Assembly (NCBI GenBank): GCA_026874595.1
Contig: CM049315.1
Location: forward strand, 17,755,664 to 17,819,663
Reading direction: 5' to 3'
Length of the DNA stretch: 64,000 nt
Source of the DNA: Sipunculus nudus
Taxonomy: Eukaryota; Annelida; Sipuncula; Golfingiida; Sipunculidae
Part shown: piece by piece, positions 12,484-25,035 of the stretch
Layout: each line of letters starts with the position of its first letter
How positions within the stretch are numbered: the first letter of the stretch is position 1
Notes under the pieces: generated by a model
The model's input: the letters and a program-made list of their open reading frames with translations, nothing else
Told to the model about the DNA's origin: nothing
Database searches by the model: none
Made by a program: the position numbers and the translations under genes

Positions 12484-12690
12484 TCAAGGCACTCTCCATG
12501 GCTCAGATGATGGCGTTCGGTAGTCTGCAGGGGTGGAGGAAACCGGAGAACCCGGAGAAAACCATGCACCGGCCTTGAACGGGCAACTATACAACCCACA
12601 CTCATGACCACACCGGGGATCGAACTTGGGTCGCCAGCGGAGAGAGTCGAGCTTTTTACCCCTCGACTGTCCAGGCCAAAAAAAGTTGGC
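12484..12690 (-). mobile_element. tRNA-derived SINE-like element
   Basis: On the minus strand a pol III B-box-like sequence (AGTTCGATCCCCGG, 12613-12627) lies about 45 bp downstream of an A-box-like sequence (TGGACAGTCGAGG, about 12662-12674). This is the spacing of a tRNA head. The body that follows on the minus strand contains TTCTCCGGGTTCTCCGGTTT, a low-divergence GC-rich segment unlike the AT-rich surroundings. The ends are approximate and I saw no target duplication. Confidence 0.55.
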
Positions 12691-12699
12691 AAAAGCAGT

Positions 12700-14035
12700 T
12701 GAGAGCGGCAAATCGATAGAACAATATTTTTTATGTATGACCTTACGATATATTGATACAAATCATATAGAAGCAACAGACACGCCGTTTGTATGTGTGT
12801 CATAAAAGAACTTTCAAAATAATCTTTTTATATATAGGGCTATAAAAAGTACTTGTCTTCAAGTTTTATTAACATTAAGATAACCCTTTTTGGTGGCGTG
12901 CGAATGTGTGTGAGTACAGGGGAAGGGGGGGGGGGTCTGAAAATGAAAGTCAGATTTCAATAAGAATTTCATTTTGTAATTTTGTATTTATTATGGGCCG
13001 TAATATTTGACATTAAGCGCCCCCTTGTGTCTGATACAGGAGTCCAAGTACAAGATTTTGAGTATTTATGTCCTCTTAATTTGAGTAAACGTACTTTCAT
13101 ATTCATAATTTAGTCATGCGACTTGTAACTTCCTGAATAACCTGAAATGTCCCCCCCCCCCCCCATAAAATGCACACATAAACGGGGGAGGGGGTTGGGT
13201 CCAAGGAGGCAGCGAAAACTTTAAACCTTGATGGAGATTTTTAAATACGAATAGTATATCAAACGAAAATTTTGATGCATCATTTAAAATAAATGCCTAC
13301 CAAACCCCCTTGTATATTATATGTTTATATGTGTATGTGTGTGTTGTTAATTAGTTCAGTGTCTAAAATACAATAATTAGAATAAAAATCTCATACTGAC
13401 TTTGTCAACCCATGGAAGATGCAATGTCAATAGTTCACAAGCATCGTAAGAGCCCGAAAATTGTTAATTATACAGTTATTGATTGAAGTGTTTTATCTCA
13501 TTCAGTCCTTGGTCGACATTATCGTTAAAATGTGTCATAATACTTATTAGAGAAAAAACACAAATGAGTATCATACCGTTGGTGAAGTCCTTAGTATGTG
13601 TTTGCTGCACAATATCTCAGCACCTCGTCCAGAATACCGGCAGATGAACAGAAATGATCGAAAAGGGAATCTACATTTTATGTCTGGATTTAGAATGAAT
13701 ATAATTTTTCCGCAAGTGACCGATGACAGTTATTGTAATCTGTCCACAGCTTTTAGAGATTTAAAATACTCTGACACTCATAGTGATTTATTTCCATAAT
13801 AAGGACTTTGACGTACTGTTTCAGGATGGCAAACTAAATATTCGTTCAAGCATTATAAGCATGGCAGATATGATTCAGTTTTAAATGTCTGCTACGTCAG
13901 ATCATGTTGATATACCTCGCAGGTGGCCGATGTAATAGAAGACTTTGAAACTGATGACAGGCTTTCTGACAAATATGACGCCACCTGTAGAGACATTTTG
14001 GAGCACGTAATGTCATGTGTGTGATGTCGTTGCTT
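12700..14035. other. intergenic, no gene seen
   Basis: The segment holds a G11 run at 12925-12935 and a C14 run at 13151-13164. Apart from these it is AT-rich and non-coding, with no recognised domain in any frame. Confidence 0.5.
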
Positions 14036-14039
14036 TTGG

Positions 14040-14810
14040 TTAAGTTAAGCCACGGTCACAAATACCATTACGTACGCGGTACGAACGATTCTGGACCATT
14101 TCGTGGCAAGTTCCATGGTCTTGTCCAAGATTATCTACGAACGACTCACGAAAACCCCTCGTGGTACGGCGGTCGTTCGAATGTTTTAGGAACAACGTAA
14201 GAACATCGCATGGTGTTCGTGGATTGTTTAAGGTCAGGACACCATTCAAGAACCCATAATTCTTATGGTAGCCGTCAGTATGCCGCAAGAACAGATTAAG
14301 TTGTTCTTGTGGGTCCTTTAAGGCATTCCGGGGAACGCCGTTCGAACGGAGTTTCGTACGGCTTTTCTTAAGGCGGTAGTAAGGTCCTCGTACGGCGGAC
14401 GTAGGCTATTCTTGCTGCATTTGTGGCGTTTTTAGGTTTATAAGCCAGCCAAACGCACGTGTACAAGGTTTTCGAGGAGAAAACTGTTTTTCAAATCCAA
14501 AATCAAAATTGCAGGATAGGATAGTGCTTTTGTTTTAAGACATTGCCATCTTGAAAATAAGGAACTCGTCCACAATTTTCCAGCAGATGTGATGGTCACT
14601 CGAACAATGGACGTCCCCCACTTATATACCCCCCCCCCCCCACCCCCCAATGTGCCAAAATCATATAAGATCTTCCTACCAACGACTTGAGGGTGCCGTG
14701 AGTTGCACATAGGGATGCCGTACGGCCACCTTAAGAAAAAAATATTTTCGTAAGATGGCCATTAGTATGCCGTAGGAAGACCCCAAGGTACCCTTACGAT
14801 ATAGAACTCT
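14040..14810. repeat. GTACGGC/TAAGAAC-rich interspersed repeat region
   Basis: Variants of CGTACGGC, TAAGGTC, GAACGACT and CGTAAGA recur on both strands between 14065 and 14410 and again at 14715-14810. The composition is more GC-rich than the flanks. A C-run block interrupts it at 14629-14648. It reads as a decayed repeat with many short inverted copies. I could not define a clean unit. Confidence 0.4.
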
Positions 14811-14817
14811 AGGGCCA

Positions 14818-15112
14818 TGTTACGACTGATAATGCAATAATCAACTTTTAATGTAACATCAACCGATAATGTAATAACAAATCAACCAATAATGTAACAC
14901 AAACTGATAATGTAACAACAAATCAACTGATAATGTAATACTTACTGATATTGTAAAAAAAACACAATAACCAATAATGTAAGACAAAATCAACCGATAA
15001 TGTATTAAATTTTGCTAACCGATAACGTAATAATGAATTAACCGATAATGTAAAAAAGTTGCCAAACCGTTAATGTAAAAATAAATTAAACCGTTAATGT
15101 AATAACACTTCA
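14818..15112 (+). repeat. ~24-bp tandem repeat (ACCGATAATGTAA)
   Basis: About 13 copies of the core A-C-C/T-G/A-A/T-TAATGTAA are spaced 17-27 bp apart, separated by variable AACAAATCA-type spacers. The core is more conserved than the spacers. Confidence 0.85.
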
Positions 15113-15199
15113 GTCTCTGACCAATCCGTGGAAGCCACTTTTAATCCATTTATACTTGCAAGTGTGAGATCATCCGCATGTTTCATAACAATGGCAATG

Positions 15200-15760
15200 T
15201 CATCTGAGCTACAGTGATCCTTTTTTGTCCGTCATCCGGTCGTCCGTTAATAGGGCACAGTCGTAATTAACCGCTTGACCTAGAAACTTATCATTGAAAC
15301 CCGTGGAGTTCCACGATAATCACCTCAGAAACCTGAAATTGTGTCGCTCCGACCTATATCACGCGAGCTATGGGGCTCGTTAGTACCCTCCAGGATCTAG
15401 TAACTGAAAAAAAGCTTATGCTTTGATTGTCATGATTCTTGACATGCATCATGATTATGGAGAGTTTCATCAGTTCACGAAGACTGCTGGTGTACCCTTT
15501 TTATTTTTTTTTTAAATATTTTTTTGCATTAGTATTTTTTTAGACCTTCAGATAAGTCTTGGCATTGACTAAGCTCAAGCCGTAGCCATTATTTAGACCC
15601 CTTGCTGTATATATCTTGGGGGGTCTTAGGTAAATTTTCAACGAAAGCTGAAATTATGTCAGCGAGACCTATATTCTGTTAACTACGGGCCAAAAGCATG
15701 ATTTTGAGTACACTATCATGCAGTCAGACAGGTAAAATCTGTTGCAGTTGGACATGGAAT
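15200..15760 (-). repeat. inverted copy of the 12.2-kb dispersed repeat
   Basis: GTCCGTCATCCGGTCGTCCG at 15227 is the reverse complement type of the GGAC tail at 12330. Downstream, 'GACCTATATCACGCGAGCTATGGGG' text matches the reverse complement of 12200-12230. A second similar passage (GACCTATATTC..GTTAACTACGGGCC) lies near 15660-15690. This supports a dispersed element inserted in the opposite orientation. Confidence 0.5.
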
Positions 15761-17050
15761 TTTCTGACTTAGCATATAGGGAGTTCTCGGTAATAATATT
15801 CTTGTTAACCCTACATAAGGTCACTGAACCTATTTCCAAAAGTATCTGGGCAAAAAAAAAAAAACATGATATTCAGCACTCTGAAAGTCATTTCACCAAT
15901 TGTTGAAGGTTTCATCTAAAATATTATCGAAAGTAAATGCGTACATAACCTGTATGTCAAATTAAGGTGAGCATGATTGTCTGTAGTGAAATTACATGAA
16001 AGTATTTGTGTGTATTTCATCACTATATACATGAAAATATTTAATATCGCGTCATATGTTTCCTTTATTTGTTATCAGAATTTAATAATATAAATTATAC
16101 ATGGATTTATTTTCAAAATAAAAATATTTTGAATATTTTAGTGTTAATGTTTGTTTATGGAAATTTGTCGTGACTAGTAAAGGGCGATTTAATTCGTTGA
16201 GGAGGTGTGTCATAATAAACCGCAGCTATATAGGCCTACAAGCAATAGAAAATATAAAGTTTTACCAACTGAGTGATACCGGCCATTTTCTTCCAATTTT
16301 TTCATCATGATTAAGTAATATATATATCATGATTAATTATATATGATGAAAAGTTCCTTTTCCTCATATTTCAAGTGAAAAATTGTAAAACTGCATTCCC
16401 AGTACGCGCGTGAATTATTATATGCTATGAAAATGTGTCACGTGGCCCGGGGTTAAAGCTGGGTCCGCCTCCACGGATAGAAAATCAAAGACAATGGATG
16501 GATGGATGGATTGGATTTATTCTGGAAGAGAATACAAGGAGACCAGCGAGTCGGCGTGTGGCCAACAGCGAGCTCTGGGCTGGACACCTGAGTTCACATT
16601 TACTGTACACAATTGCAATATATTACAACATGTGACATTATTTTACCTATATACTATTGAAAAGTGACGTTATGTTTTACCTGTGTTATTGAAAATGTTT
16701 AAGCTTCTGTTGTGTGAAAATAGTATCAGTCCCATATATCTCTTTGAATACAGTTGTACAGTCTATCCATAATCCACAATATATATCTTACTCAATAATA
16801 CGCCTCATTTACTTAATTCGCATTTACTTAATATTACATTATGCACCTGTTATGAACTCAGTATAAACTTATTTCACATATTTACAGTGTACAAATATTT
16901 TCATGTATTCATAAGTTTCCTGTTTATTTTCCAAATCGTTAAAATTACATATATATTCAGTACACGTCACATGAACCATCTACATTGCATATACATTCGC
17001 TACATTTTAACATAAGACCAATGAATATTGATGAGTAAATAAGATTATAT
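15761..17050. other. intergenic, no gene seen
   Basis: AT-rich non-coding DNA with a short (GGAT)n run at 16496-16512. A GC-richer patch at 16437-16590 has an open frame without recognisable content. Confidence 0.5.
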
Positions 17051-17054
17051 ACTC

Positions 17055-17249
17055 CAGTGAAACCCCGGTGAGGTAAAATATTAGAGGAAAAATACCGGAT
17101 TTCATGGTTGTTCAAGTTCCATACTTATAGGTCTTTGACATGCGGCCTCAGCCTGACCTCCTCGGCCAGACACCCTCTGGGCCGGACACCCCGCTATAAC
17201 GAACAAATCGTCCGGTCTCGTGAATGTCCGCCCCAGAAGGGTTTCACTG
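17055..17249. mobile_element. pogo/Tigger-like MITE
   Basis: The inverted ends CAGTGAAACCC (17055-17065) and GGGTTTCACTG (17239-17249) enclose 195 bp. The interior contains CCCGCTATAACGAACA, typical of Tc1/mariner-pogo family inserts. The right flank is TA; the left flank reads TC, so the expected TA duplication may have mutated. No transposase is encoded. Confidence 0.6.
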
Positions 17250-17790
17250 TACCAAGGAAACTGGATATTTATTAATCACTAAAAGCCAATATGGGTGGTT
17301 GCGTGGAGGTTGGATTGCATGTCTCTTAGGGAGAGTGTGTCCTTTATGCAATCACTTACGCGGTATACTCTTCACTATCTTCCAAAAAAATCGTGATACT
17401 AAATGATACGTAGGAGATCATAATTACATCAGAACCAATCCACGGCAAAATGTATGGTCAAGCACGATATATAATTATTATTTGCGGAATTATTCAGAAT
17501 AAAGATTTCAACAACAGAATGAGGCTACCATGACATCTGTAATTTGGCGGGCATTTTACGCTGCTAAAGTAGAGCCGTGTGCGGAGGAATCGCGTTAGAA
17601 GCTGATTGTTCAAAGGTATACATACCTGGATCTAGCTGATATGAGTGAAATATACATGAATACTGTACGAGTTAAGGTGAACTGGAGGCGGAATTATATA
17701 AGGAGAAACAGGCAATACTATGCATAGTACTCTTTTCAGCGCACTTTTTTTCATTAGCGGAAGGTAAACAAAGTGCAACAACCAACAGGA
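17250..17790. other. intergenic, no gene seen
   Basis: Unique-looking AT-rich DNA with no supported reading frame. Confidence 0.5.
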
Positions 17791-17794
17791 GGAA

Positions 17795-18760
17795 TGCCAC
17801 CCCGATTTAATCGGATGCAATATGATTAGGCCCTGCCAGTGTATTGAGTTCGATAGCTACACAGTGCGAGAATCTACAATATAAGTTTAAGACGACACAC
17901 CATCCAATGCCCTTGTAAGCAGTGTCACAGGTGTTTATTACCCCGTGCCAGCGCGTCACTCTTCAAAGCTTGACCCGTCGAAACAAAATGTTACAAAATT
18001 TTAGCTGTCAGCGAGGCTCCAAGAGTCCAAATGAGGTTTTCAAGTGGGCCAATTTGACTGTTCTTCTCTGTCCCTACTAATCTCGCTGACATGCCTCTGG
18101 TTAAAAGGTCAGTAAATTTTAAAAAAATGGTGGTCCTAATTTAATTTTAGTTGCTATTGAAACCATGGAACGAGTAGGGAATCCGGTCTACATGGACGAG
18201 GTTATAGGTGTTTACGGACGGACGTAATGGTGTTTAGGATTCATGTAATGGAGAAGTAATTGGCATATCGATGTCATATCATCAGGCATGTCTGATGGCT
18301 TATGTTGATTACTATTAATATAAGACGGTCCAGTCAGTTAAGAACCATCTTGGAAATTCGAAGACTGGATTCTATACTCTGGCCGCTTAAGGGTATTAAA
18401 ATGGTGGGCCCGAATGTCGAATCACTCGCGTATCTATACAGCACTGACTTTGCCACGTCACACATAACGAACTCATTGTAACATGTAACGGTCTAGAATA
18501 CTTCTCAAATCTCACCATCTAAGATAACATCTTACCTATAGTCAATCATAGGTTATGATATAATCCATATATTACTGTGGTGTAAATGGTGAAATCCTGC
18601 GTCTTGTTGTTTGGCAGTAAACGGGCAGTCAATGAAGATGAAACGGATCCGTTGCATGTTCTATGGCTAATATTGTAGAAACTCTCACTGTATGTCTATC
18701 GGCCTCGATATATGGCAGGGCCTAATCATATTGAGTCCGATTTGATCGGGCTAGAGGAAA
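17795..18760. repeat. inverted repeat pair, possible TIR element
   Basis: The left arm (about 17800-17840, with CAATATGATTAGGCCCTGCC at 17817-17836) is matched in reverse complement by the right arm (about 18713-18752, with GGCAGGGCCTAATCATATTG). The match continues outward through CCGATTtAATCGG. The ~870 bp between the arms is non-coding. It could be a non-autonomous DNA transposon or a recombined duplicate. Confidence 0.5.
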
Positions 18761-19372
18761 GCGTATGGTTGTTTCTTAGAAAAATTCAGCCTATTAATCT
18801 TGAAAAATTACTGTCAACTTCTTATAATACACGTAGGAATGAACGTAGGAAAATAGCGGGATTACATTGCTATTAATGTTTAATAATTGATAATACTTGA
18901 TAAATAATAATATTGATAGTAATCGTGTTTTATTGAAACTATTATATTCCGAATATAGGGGATGAAAGTGTGTTTTTGATGGTTAGTTTCAATCCGAACA
19001 GTCAGATGGCAGCACGGGACTTAAGTAATACTGGGGAACCAGTTGGGCAAATTAGTTTAACACCCAGCGGCCAGATGGCAGCATCATCATATGAACGGTC
19101 AGTATCGGTTAAACTTGCATTTAAAAATGTAATAGGTTTGGGATGAACGTAGAAATATAGGTTTATACTGACAACACTGTATGTATCAGGAGAGGAATTT
19201 ATATACAGCTATGCCCTATTTTTCTGAATCCTTAGGGATATATTCAATGAAAAAACTCACAACCCCTAAGATATTTAATGTTTTTAATTATATCTTTACC
19301 TACAATTATCTGTTTAATCATTTTTACTTGCTTGTTTTTACATACATAGTCAAATATATGTTCTGTTATTTT
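18761..19372. other. AT-rich left flank of the satellite array
   Basis: No gene is seen. A short duplicated phrase (CAGATGGCAGCA near 19003 and 19072) is present. The sequence becomes T-rich and passes into the first satellite unit without a sharp border. Confidence 0.5.
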
Positions 19373-22300
19373 GATTATGTTTGATGTTTTCAGGTATTAC
19401 CAATGGACTGATTATATTTGACATTTTCAGGAGCTTTTCCTTTACTGTGATTATGTTTGATGTTTTCAGGAATTACCCATGGACTGATCATCTTTGATAT
19501 TTTCAGGAATTTCCCTTTGACTGGGATCATCCTTAATGGTTTCAGGGTTTTCCGCTGGCTTGTGAACCTATTTCATGTTTTCAGAAGTTTCACTTTCACA
19601 GTGATGTTTTCAGGAATTTCCACTGGTCTGTGATCATCTTTTATGTTTTCAGGAATTTTCCTCTGAGCTCTGATCATGTTTGATATCTTCAGTTTTTCCT
19701 TCACTGTGATTATGTTTGATATTTTCAGGAGCTTTTCCATCACTGTTATCAAGTTTTATGTTTTCAGGAATTACCCATGGACTGATCATCTTTGATATTT
19801 TCAGGACTGATCACCTTTGATATTTTCAGAAGCTTTCCTTCACTGTGATAATGTTTATCTTTCCAGGAAATACCCATGGACTCATCATCTTTGATGTTTT
19901 CGGGAGTTATTGTTCACTCTGATTAAGTTTGATGTTTTCATGATTACCCATGGACTCATCATCTTAGATAATTTCAGGAAGGTCACCTTCACTCTGATCA
20001 TCTTTGATGTTTTCAGGAATTACACATGGACTGATCATCTTAGATTTCAGGAGTTTTCCTTCACAGTGATTATGTTTTATGTTTTCAGGAATTACCCATG
20101 GACTCATCATCTTTGATAATTTCAGGAATTTCACCTTCACTCTGATCGTGTTTGATGTTTTCAGGAATTACACATGGACTGATCAACTTTGATATTTCAG
20201 GAGTTTTCCTTCACAGTGATTATGTTTTATGTTTTCAGGAATTACCCATGGACTGATCATCTTTCATTTTTTCAGGAGTTTATCCCTCACTGTGATTATA
20301 TTTCATGTTTTCAGGAATTACTCATGGACTGATCATCTTAGTTATTTTCAGGAGTTTTTCCCTCACTGTTAATATATTTCATGTTTTCAGGAATTACCCA
20401 TGCACTGATCATTTCTGTTATTTTCAGGAGTTTTTCCTTCACTGTGATGATATTTGATGTTTTCAGGAATTACCCATGGACTGATCATCTTAGATATTTT
20501 CAGGATTTTTTCCCTCACTGTTATAATGTTTCATGTTTTCAGGAATTGCCCATGGACTGATCATCTTAAATATTTTCAGGAGTTTTTCCTTCACTGTGAT
20601 GATATTTGATGTTTTCAGGAATTTCTCATAGACTTATCATCTTTGATGTTTTCAGGAGTTTTTCCTTCACTGTGATAATGTTTATGTTTTCAGGAATTAC
20701 CCATGGACTCGTCATCTTCGATAATTTCAGGAATTTCACCTTCACTCTGATCGTGTTTGATGTATTCAGGAATTACACATGGACTGATCATCTTTGATAT
20801 TTCAGGAGTTTTCCTTCACAGTGATTATGTTTTATGTTTTCAGGAATTACCCATGGACTCGTCATCTTCGATAATTTCAGGAATTTCACCTTCACTCTGA
20901 TCGTGTTTGATGTTTTCAGGAATTACACATGGATTGATCAACTTTGATATTTCAGGAGTTTTCCTTCACTGTGATTATGTTTTATGTTTTCAGGAATTAC
21001 CCATGGACTGATCATCTTTCATTTTTTCAGGAGTTTTTCCTCACTGTGATTATATTTTATGTTTTCAGGAATTACTCATGGACTGATCATCTTAGATATT
21101 TTCAGGAGTATTTCCCTCACTGTTATAATGTTTCATGTTTTCAGGAATTACCCATTGACTGATCATCTTAGTTATTTTCAGGAGTTTTTCCCTCACTGTT
21201 AATATATTTCATGTTTTCAGGAATTACCCATGGACTGATCATCTTAGATATTTTCAGGAGTTTTTCCTTCACGGTGATGATATTTGATGTTTTCAGGAAT
21301 TACCCATGGACTGATCATCTTAGAAATTTTCAGGATTTTTTCCCTCACTGTTATAATGATTCATGTTTTCAGGAATTACCCATGGACTGATCATCTTAAA
21401 TATTTTCAGGAGTTTTTCCTTCACTGTGATGATATTTGATGTTTTCAGGAATTTCTCATAGACTTATCATCTTTGATGTTTTCAGGAGTTTTTGCTTCAC
21501 TGTGATAATGTTTATGTTTTCAGGAATTACCCAAGGACTGTTCATCTTTGCTATTTTCAGGAGTTTTTCTTCGCTGCGATTATGTTTATGTTTTCAGGAA
21601 TTACCCATAGACTGATCATCTTTGATTTTTTCAGGAGTTTTCCTTTCACTGTGATTATGTTTGATGTTTTCAGGAATTTCTCATAGACTTATCATCTTTG
21701 ATGTTTTCAGGAGTTTTTCCTTCACTTTGATGATATTTGTTGTTTTCAGGAATTACCAATAGACTGATCATCCTATGTGTTTTCAGGAGTTTTTCTTTCA
21801 CTGTGATTATGTTTGATGTTTTCAGGAATTACCCATGGACTGATTATCTTTGATATTTCAGGAGTTTTCCTTCACTGTGATTATGTTTTATGTTTTCAGG
21901 AATTACCCATGGACTCATCATCTTCGATAATTTCAGGAATTTCACCTTCACTCTGATCGTGTTTGATGTTTTCAGGAATTACACATGGACTGATTATCTT
22001 TGATATTTCAGGAGTTTTCCTTCACTGTGATTATGTTTTATGTTTTCAGGAATTACCCATGGACTGATCATCTTTCATTTTTTCAAGAGTTTTTCCCTCA
22101 CTGTAATTATATTTTATGTTTTCAGGAATTACCCATGGACTGATCATCTTAGATATTTTCAGGAGTATTTCCCTCACTGTTATAATGTTTCATGTTTTCA
22201 GGAATTACCCATTGACTGATCATCTAAGTTATTTTCAGGAGTTTTTCCCTCACTGTTAATATATTTCATGTTTTCAGGAATTACCCATGCACTGATCATC

Positions 22301-24694
22301 TTCGATATTTTCAGGAGTTTTTCCCTCACTGTTAATATATTTCATGTTTTCAGGAATTACCCATGCACTGATCATTCTTGTTATTTCAGGAGTTTTTCCT
22401 TCACTGTGTTGAAATTTGATGTTTTCAGGAATTACCCATGGACTGATCATCTTAGATATTTTCAGGATTTTTTCCCTCACTGTTATAATGTTTCATGTTT
22501 TCAGGAATTACCCATGCACTGATCATCTTAAATATTTTCAGTATTTTTCCTTTACTGTGATGATATTTGATGTTTTCAGGAATTTCTCATAGACTTATCA
22601 TCTTTGATGTTTTCAGGAGTTTTCCCTTCACTGTGATGATATTTTTTTGTTTTCAGGAATTACCAATAGACTGATCATCCTGTGTGTTTTCAGGAGTTTT
22701 TCTTTCACTGTGATTATGTTTGATGTTTTCAGGATTTACCCATGGACTCGTCATCTTCGATTATTTCAGGAATTTCACCTTCACTGTGATTATGTTTATG
22801 TTTTCAGGAATTACCCATGGACTGATCATCTTTCATTTTTTCAAGAGTTTTTCCTCACTGTGATTATATTTTATGTTTTCAGGAATTACTCATGGACTGA
22901 TCATCTTAGTTATTTTCAGGAGTTTTTCCCTCACTGTTAATATATTTTATGTTTTCAGGAATTACCCATGCACTGATCATTTTTGTTATTTTCAGGAGTT
23001 TTTCCTTCACTGTGATGATATTTGATGTTTTCAGGAATTACCCATGGACTGATCATCTTAGATATTTTCAGGAGTATTTCCCTCACTGTTATAATGTTTC
23101 ATGTTTTCAGGAATTACCCATTGACTGATCATCTTAGTTATTTTCAGGAGTTTTTCCCTCACTGTTAATATATTTCATGTTTTCAGGAATTACCCATGCA
23201 CTGATCATTTTTGTTATTTTCAGGAGTTTTTTCTTCACTGTGATGATATTTGATGTTTTCAGGAATTACCCATGGACTGATCATCTTAGATATTTTCAGG
23301 ATTTTTTCCCTCACTGTTATAATGTTTCATGTTTTCAGGAATTACCCATGCACTGATCATTTAAATATTTTCAGGATTTTTCCTTTACTGTGATGATATT
23401 TGATGTTTCAGGAATTTCTCATAGACTTATCATCTTTGATGTTTTCAGGAGTTTTTCCTTCACTGTGATGATATTTGATGTTTTCAGGAATTACCAATAG
23501 ACTGATCATCTTGTGTGTTTTCAGGAGTTTTTCTTTCACTGTGATTATGTTTGATGTTTTCAGGAATTACCAATGGACTCGTCATCTTCGATTATTTCAG
23601 GAATTTCACCTTTACTCTGATCATGTTTGATGTTTTCAGGAATTACACATGGACTGATCATCTTTGATATTGTCAGGAGTTTTTCTTCACTGTGATAATG
23701 TTTATGTTTTCAGGAATTACCCATAGACTGATCATCTTGTATGTTTTCAGGAGTTTTTGCATCACTGTGATTATGTTTGATGTTTTTAGGAATTACCCAT
23801 GGACTTGTCATCTTCGATAATTTCAGGAATTTCACCTTCACTCTGATCATGTTTGATGTTTTCAGGAATTACACATGGACTTATCATCTTTGATATTTCA
23901 GGAGTTTTCCTTCACAGTGATTATGTTTTATGTTTTCAGGAATTACCCATGGACTCGTCATCTTCGATAATTTCAGGAATTTCACCTTCAATCTGATCGT
24001 GTTTGATGTTTTTAGGAATTACACATGGACTGATCATCTTCGATAATTTCAGGAGTTTTCCTTCACTGTGATTATGTTTTATGTTTTCAGGAATTACCCA
24101 TGGACTGATCATCTTTCATTTTTTCAGGAGTTTTTCCCTCACTGTGATTTTATTTTATGTCTTCAGGAATTACCCATGGACTGATCATCTTAGATATTTT
24201 CAGGAGTATTTCCCTCACTGTTATAATTTTTCACGTTTTCAGGAATTACCCATTGACTGATCATCTTAGTTATTTTCAGTAGTTTTTCCCTCACTGTTAA
24301 TATACCCATGGACTGACCATCTTAGATATTTTCAGGATTTTTTCCCTCACTGTTATAATGTTTCATGTTTTCAGGAATTACCCCTGCACTGATCATCTTA
24401 AATATTTTCAGGATTTTTCCTTCACTGTGATGATATTTGATGTTTCAGGAATTTCTCATAGACTTATCATCATCTTTGATGTTTTCAGGAGTTTTTCCTT
24501 CACTGTGATGATATTTGTTGTTTTCAGGAATTACCAATAGACTGATCATCCTGTGTGTTTTCAGGAGTTTTTCTTTTACTGTGATTATGTTTGATGTTTT
24601 CAGGAATTACCAATGGACTGATTATCTTTGAGAATTTCAGGAATTTCACCTTCACTCTGATCATATTTAATGTTTTCAGGAGTTTCACCTTCTG

Positions 24695-25035
24695 AGGAGT
24701 TATGCTTGCTGTTTACAGGATGATCACCTGCCGGAAACCTTCTAAGAGTGTGAATACTGGAATCAGTGGAGACAGTCAAGGTGAATCCAAGTGTATGACA
24801 GTACCAGACCTACTCCTAGGCCAGCACTGCCTCTCTTGACAGCTCCACTCATCCAGCCAGCTGTTAAACTGTACCTTGATCACGCCTCTTTGCAGGTATC
24901 ATATCTGGACCTGGAGCTGGGGTACCTGTAAAGAAAGTATCACCTGACACATTGGAAAATGATGGGGATATCTGGTTGTCAAGAGTCCTTTATCTGCTCA
25001 AATGAAAAAGGTGACAGGACTTTTATAAACTCCAT
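24695..25035. other. unique-sequence island inside the satellite
   Basis: Satellite homology ends after 'TTTTCAGGAGTTTCACCTTC' and resumes near TCATGTTTGATGTTTC at about 25037. The ~340 bp between is not repetitive, has a higher GC content than the array, and holds two exon-like pieces (described separately). It is the only such break in 25 kb. Confidence 0.85.
24719..25005 (+). CDS. possible two-exon fragment in the satellite island
   Basis: Exon-like piece 1 (24719-24780) starts after gtttacag and ends CAAG/gtgaat. Piece 2 starts at 24896 after cctctttgcag and runs to a TGA at 25003-25005. The intron would be 115 bp. Joining them is in phase (1 with 2) and gives about 56 residues with ordinary composition, including GISGDSQG across the junction and GPGAGVPVKKVSPDTLEND after it. 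Neither piece alone explains the frame continuity. No known domain is recognised. An upstream exon would have to lie across the array, whose halves all mimic acceptors. The alternative is chance splice consensus in a captured gene fragment or in a relic of the sequence that the satellite invaded. Confidence 0.35.

Noticed and set aside
24719-25005. Island peptide as part of the PIF1 helicase interrupted by the satellite
   Set aside because: The joined residues show no helicase motif I or II and do not resemble the region normally preceding GD-x-x-QLPPV.
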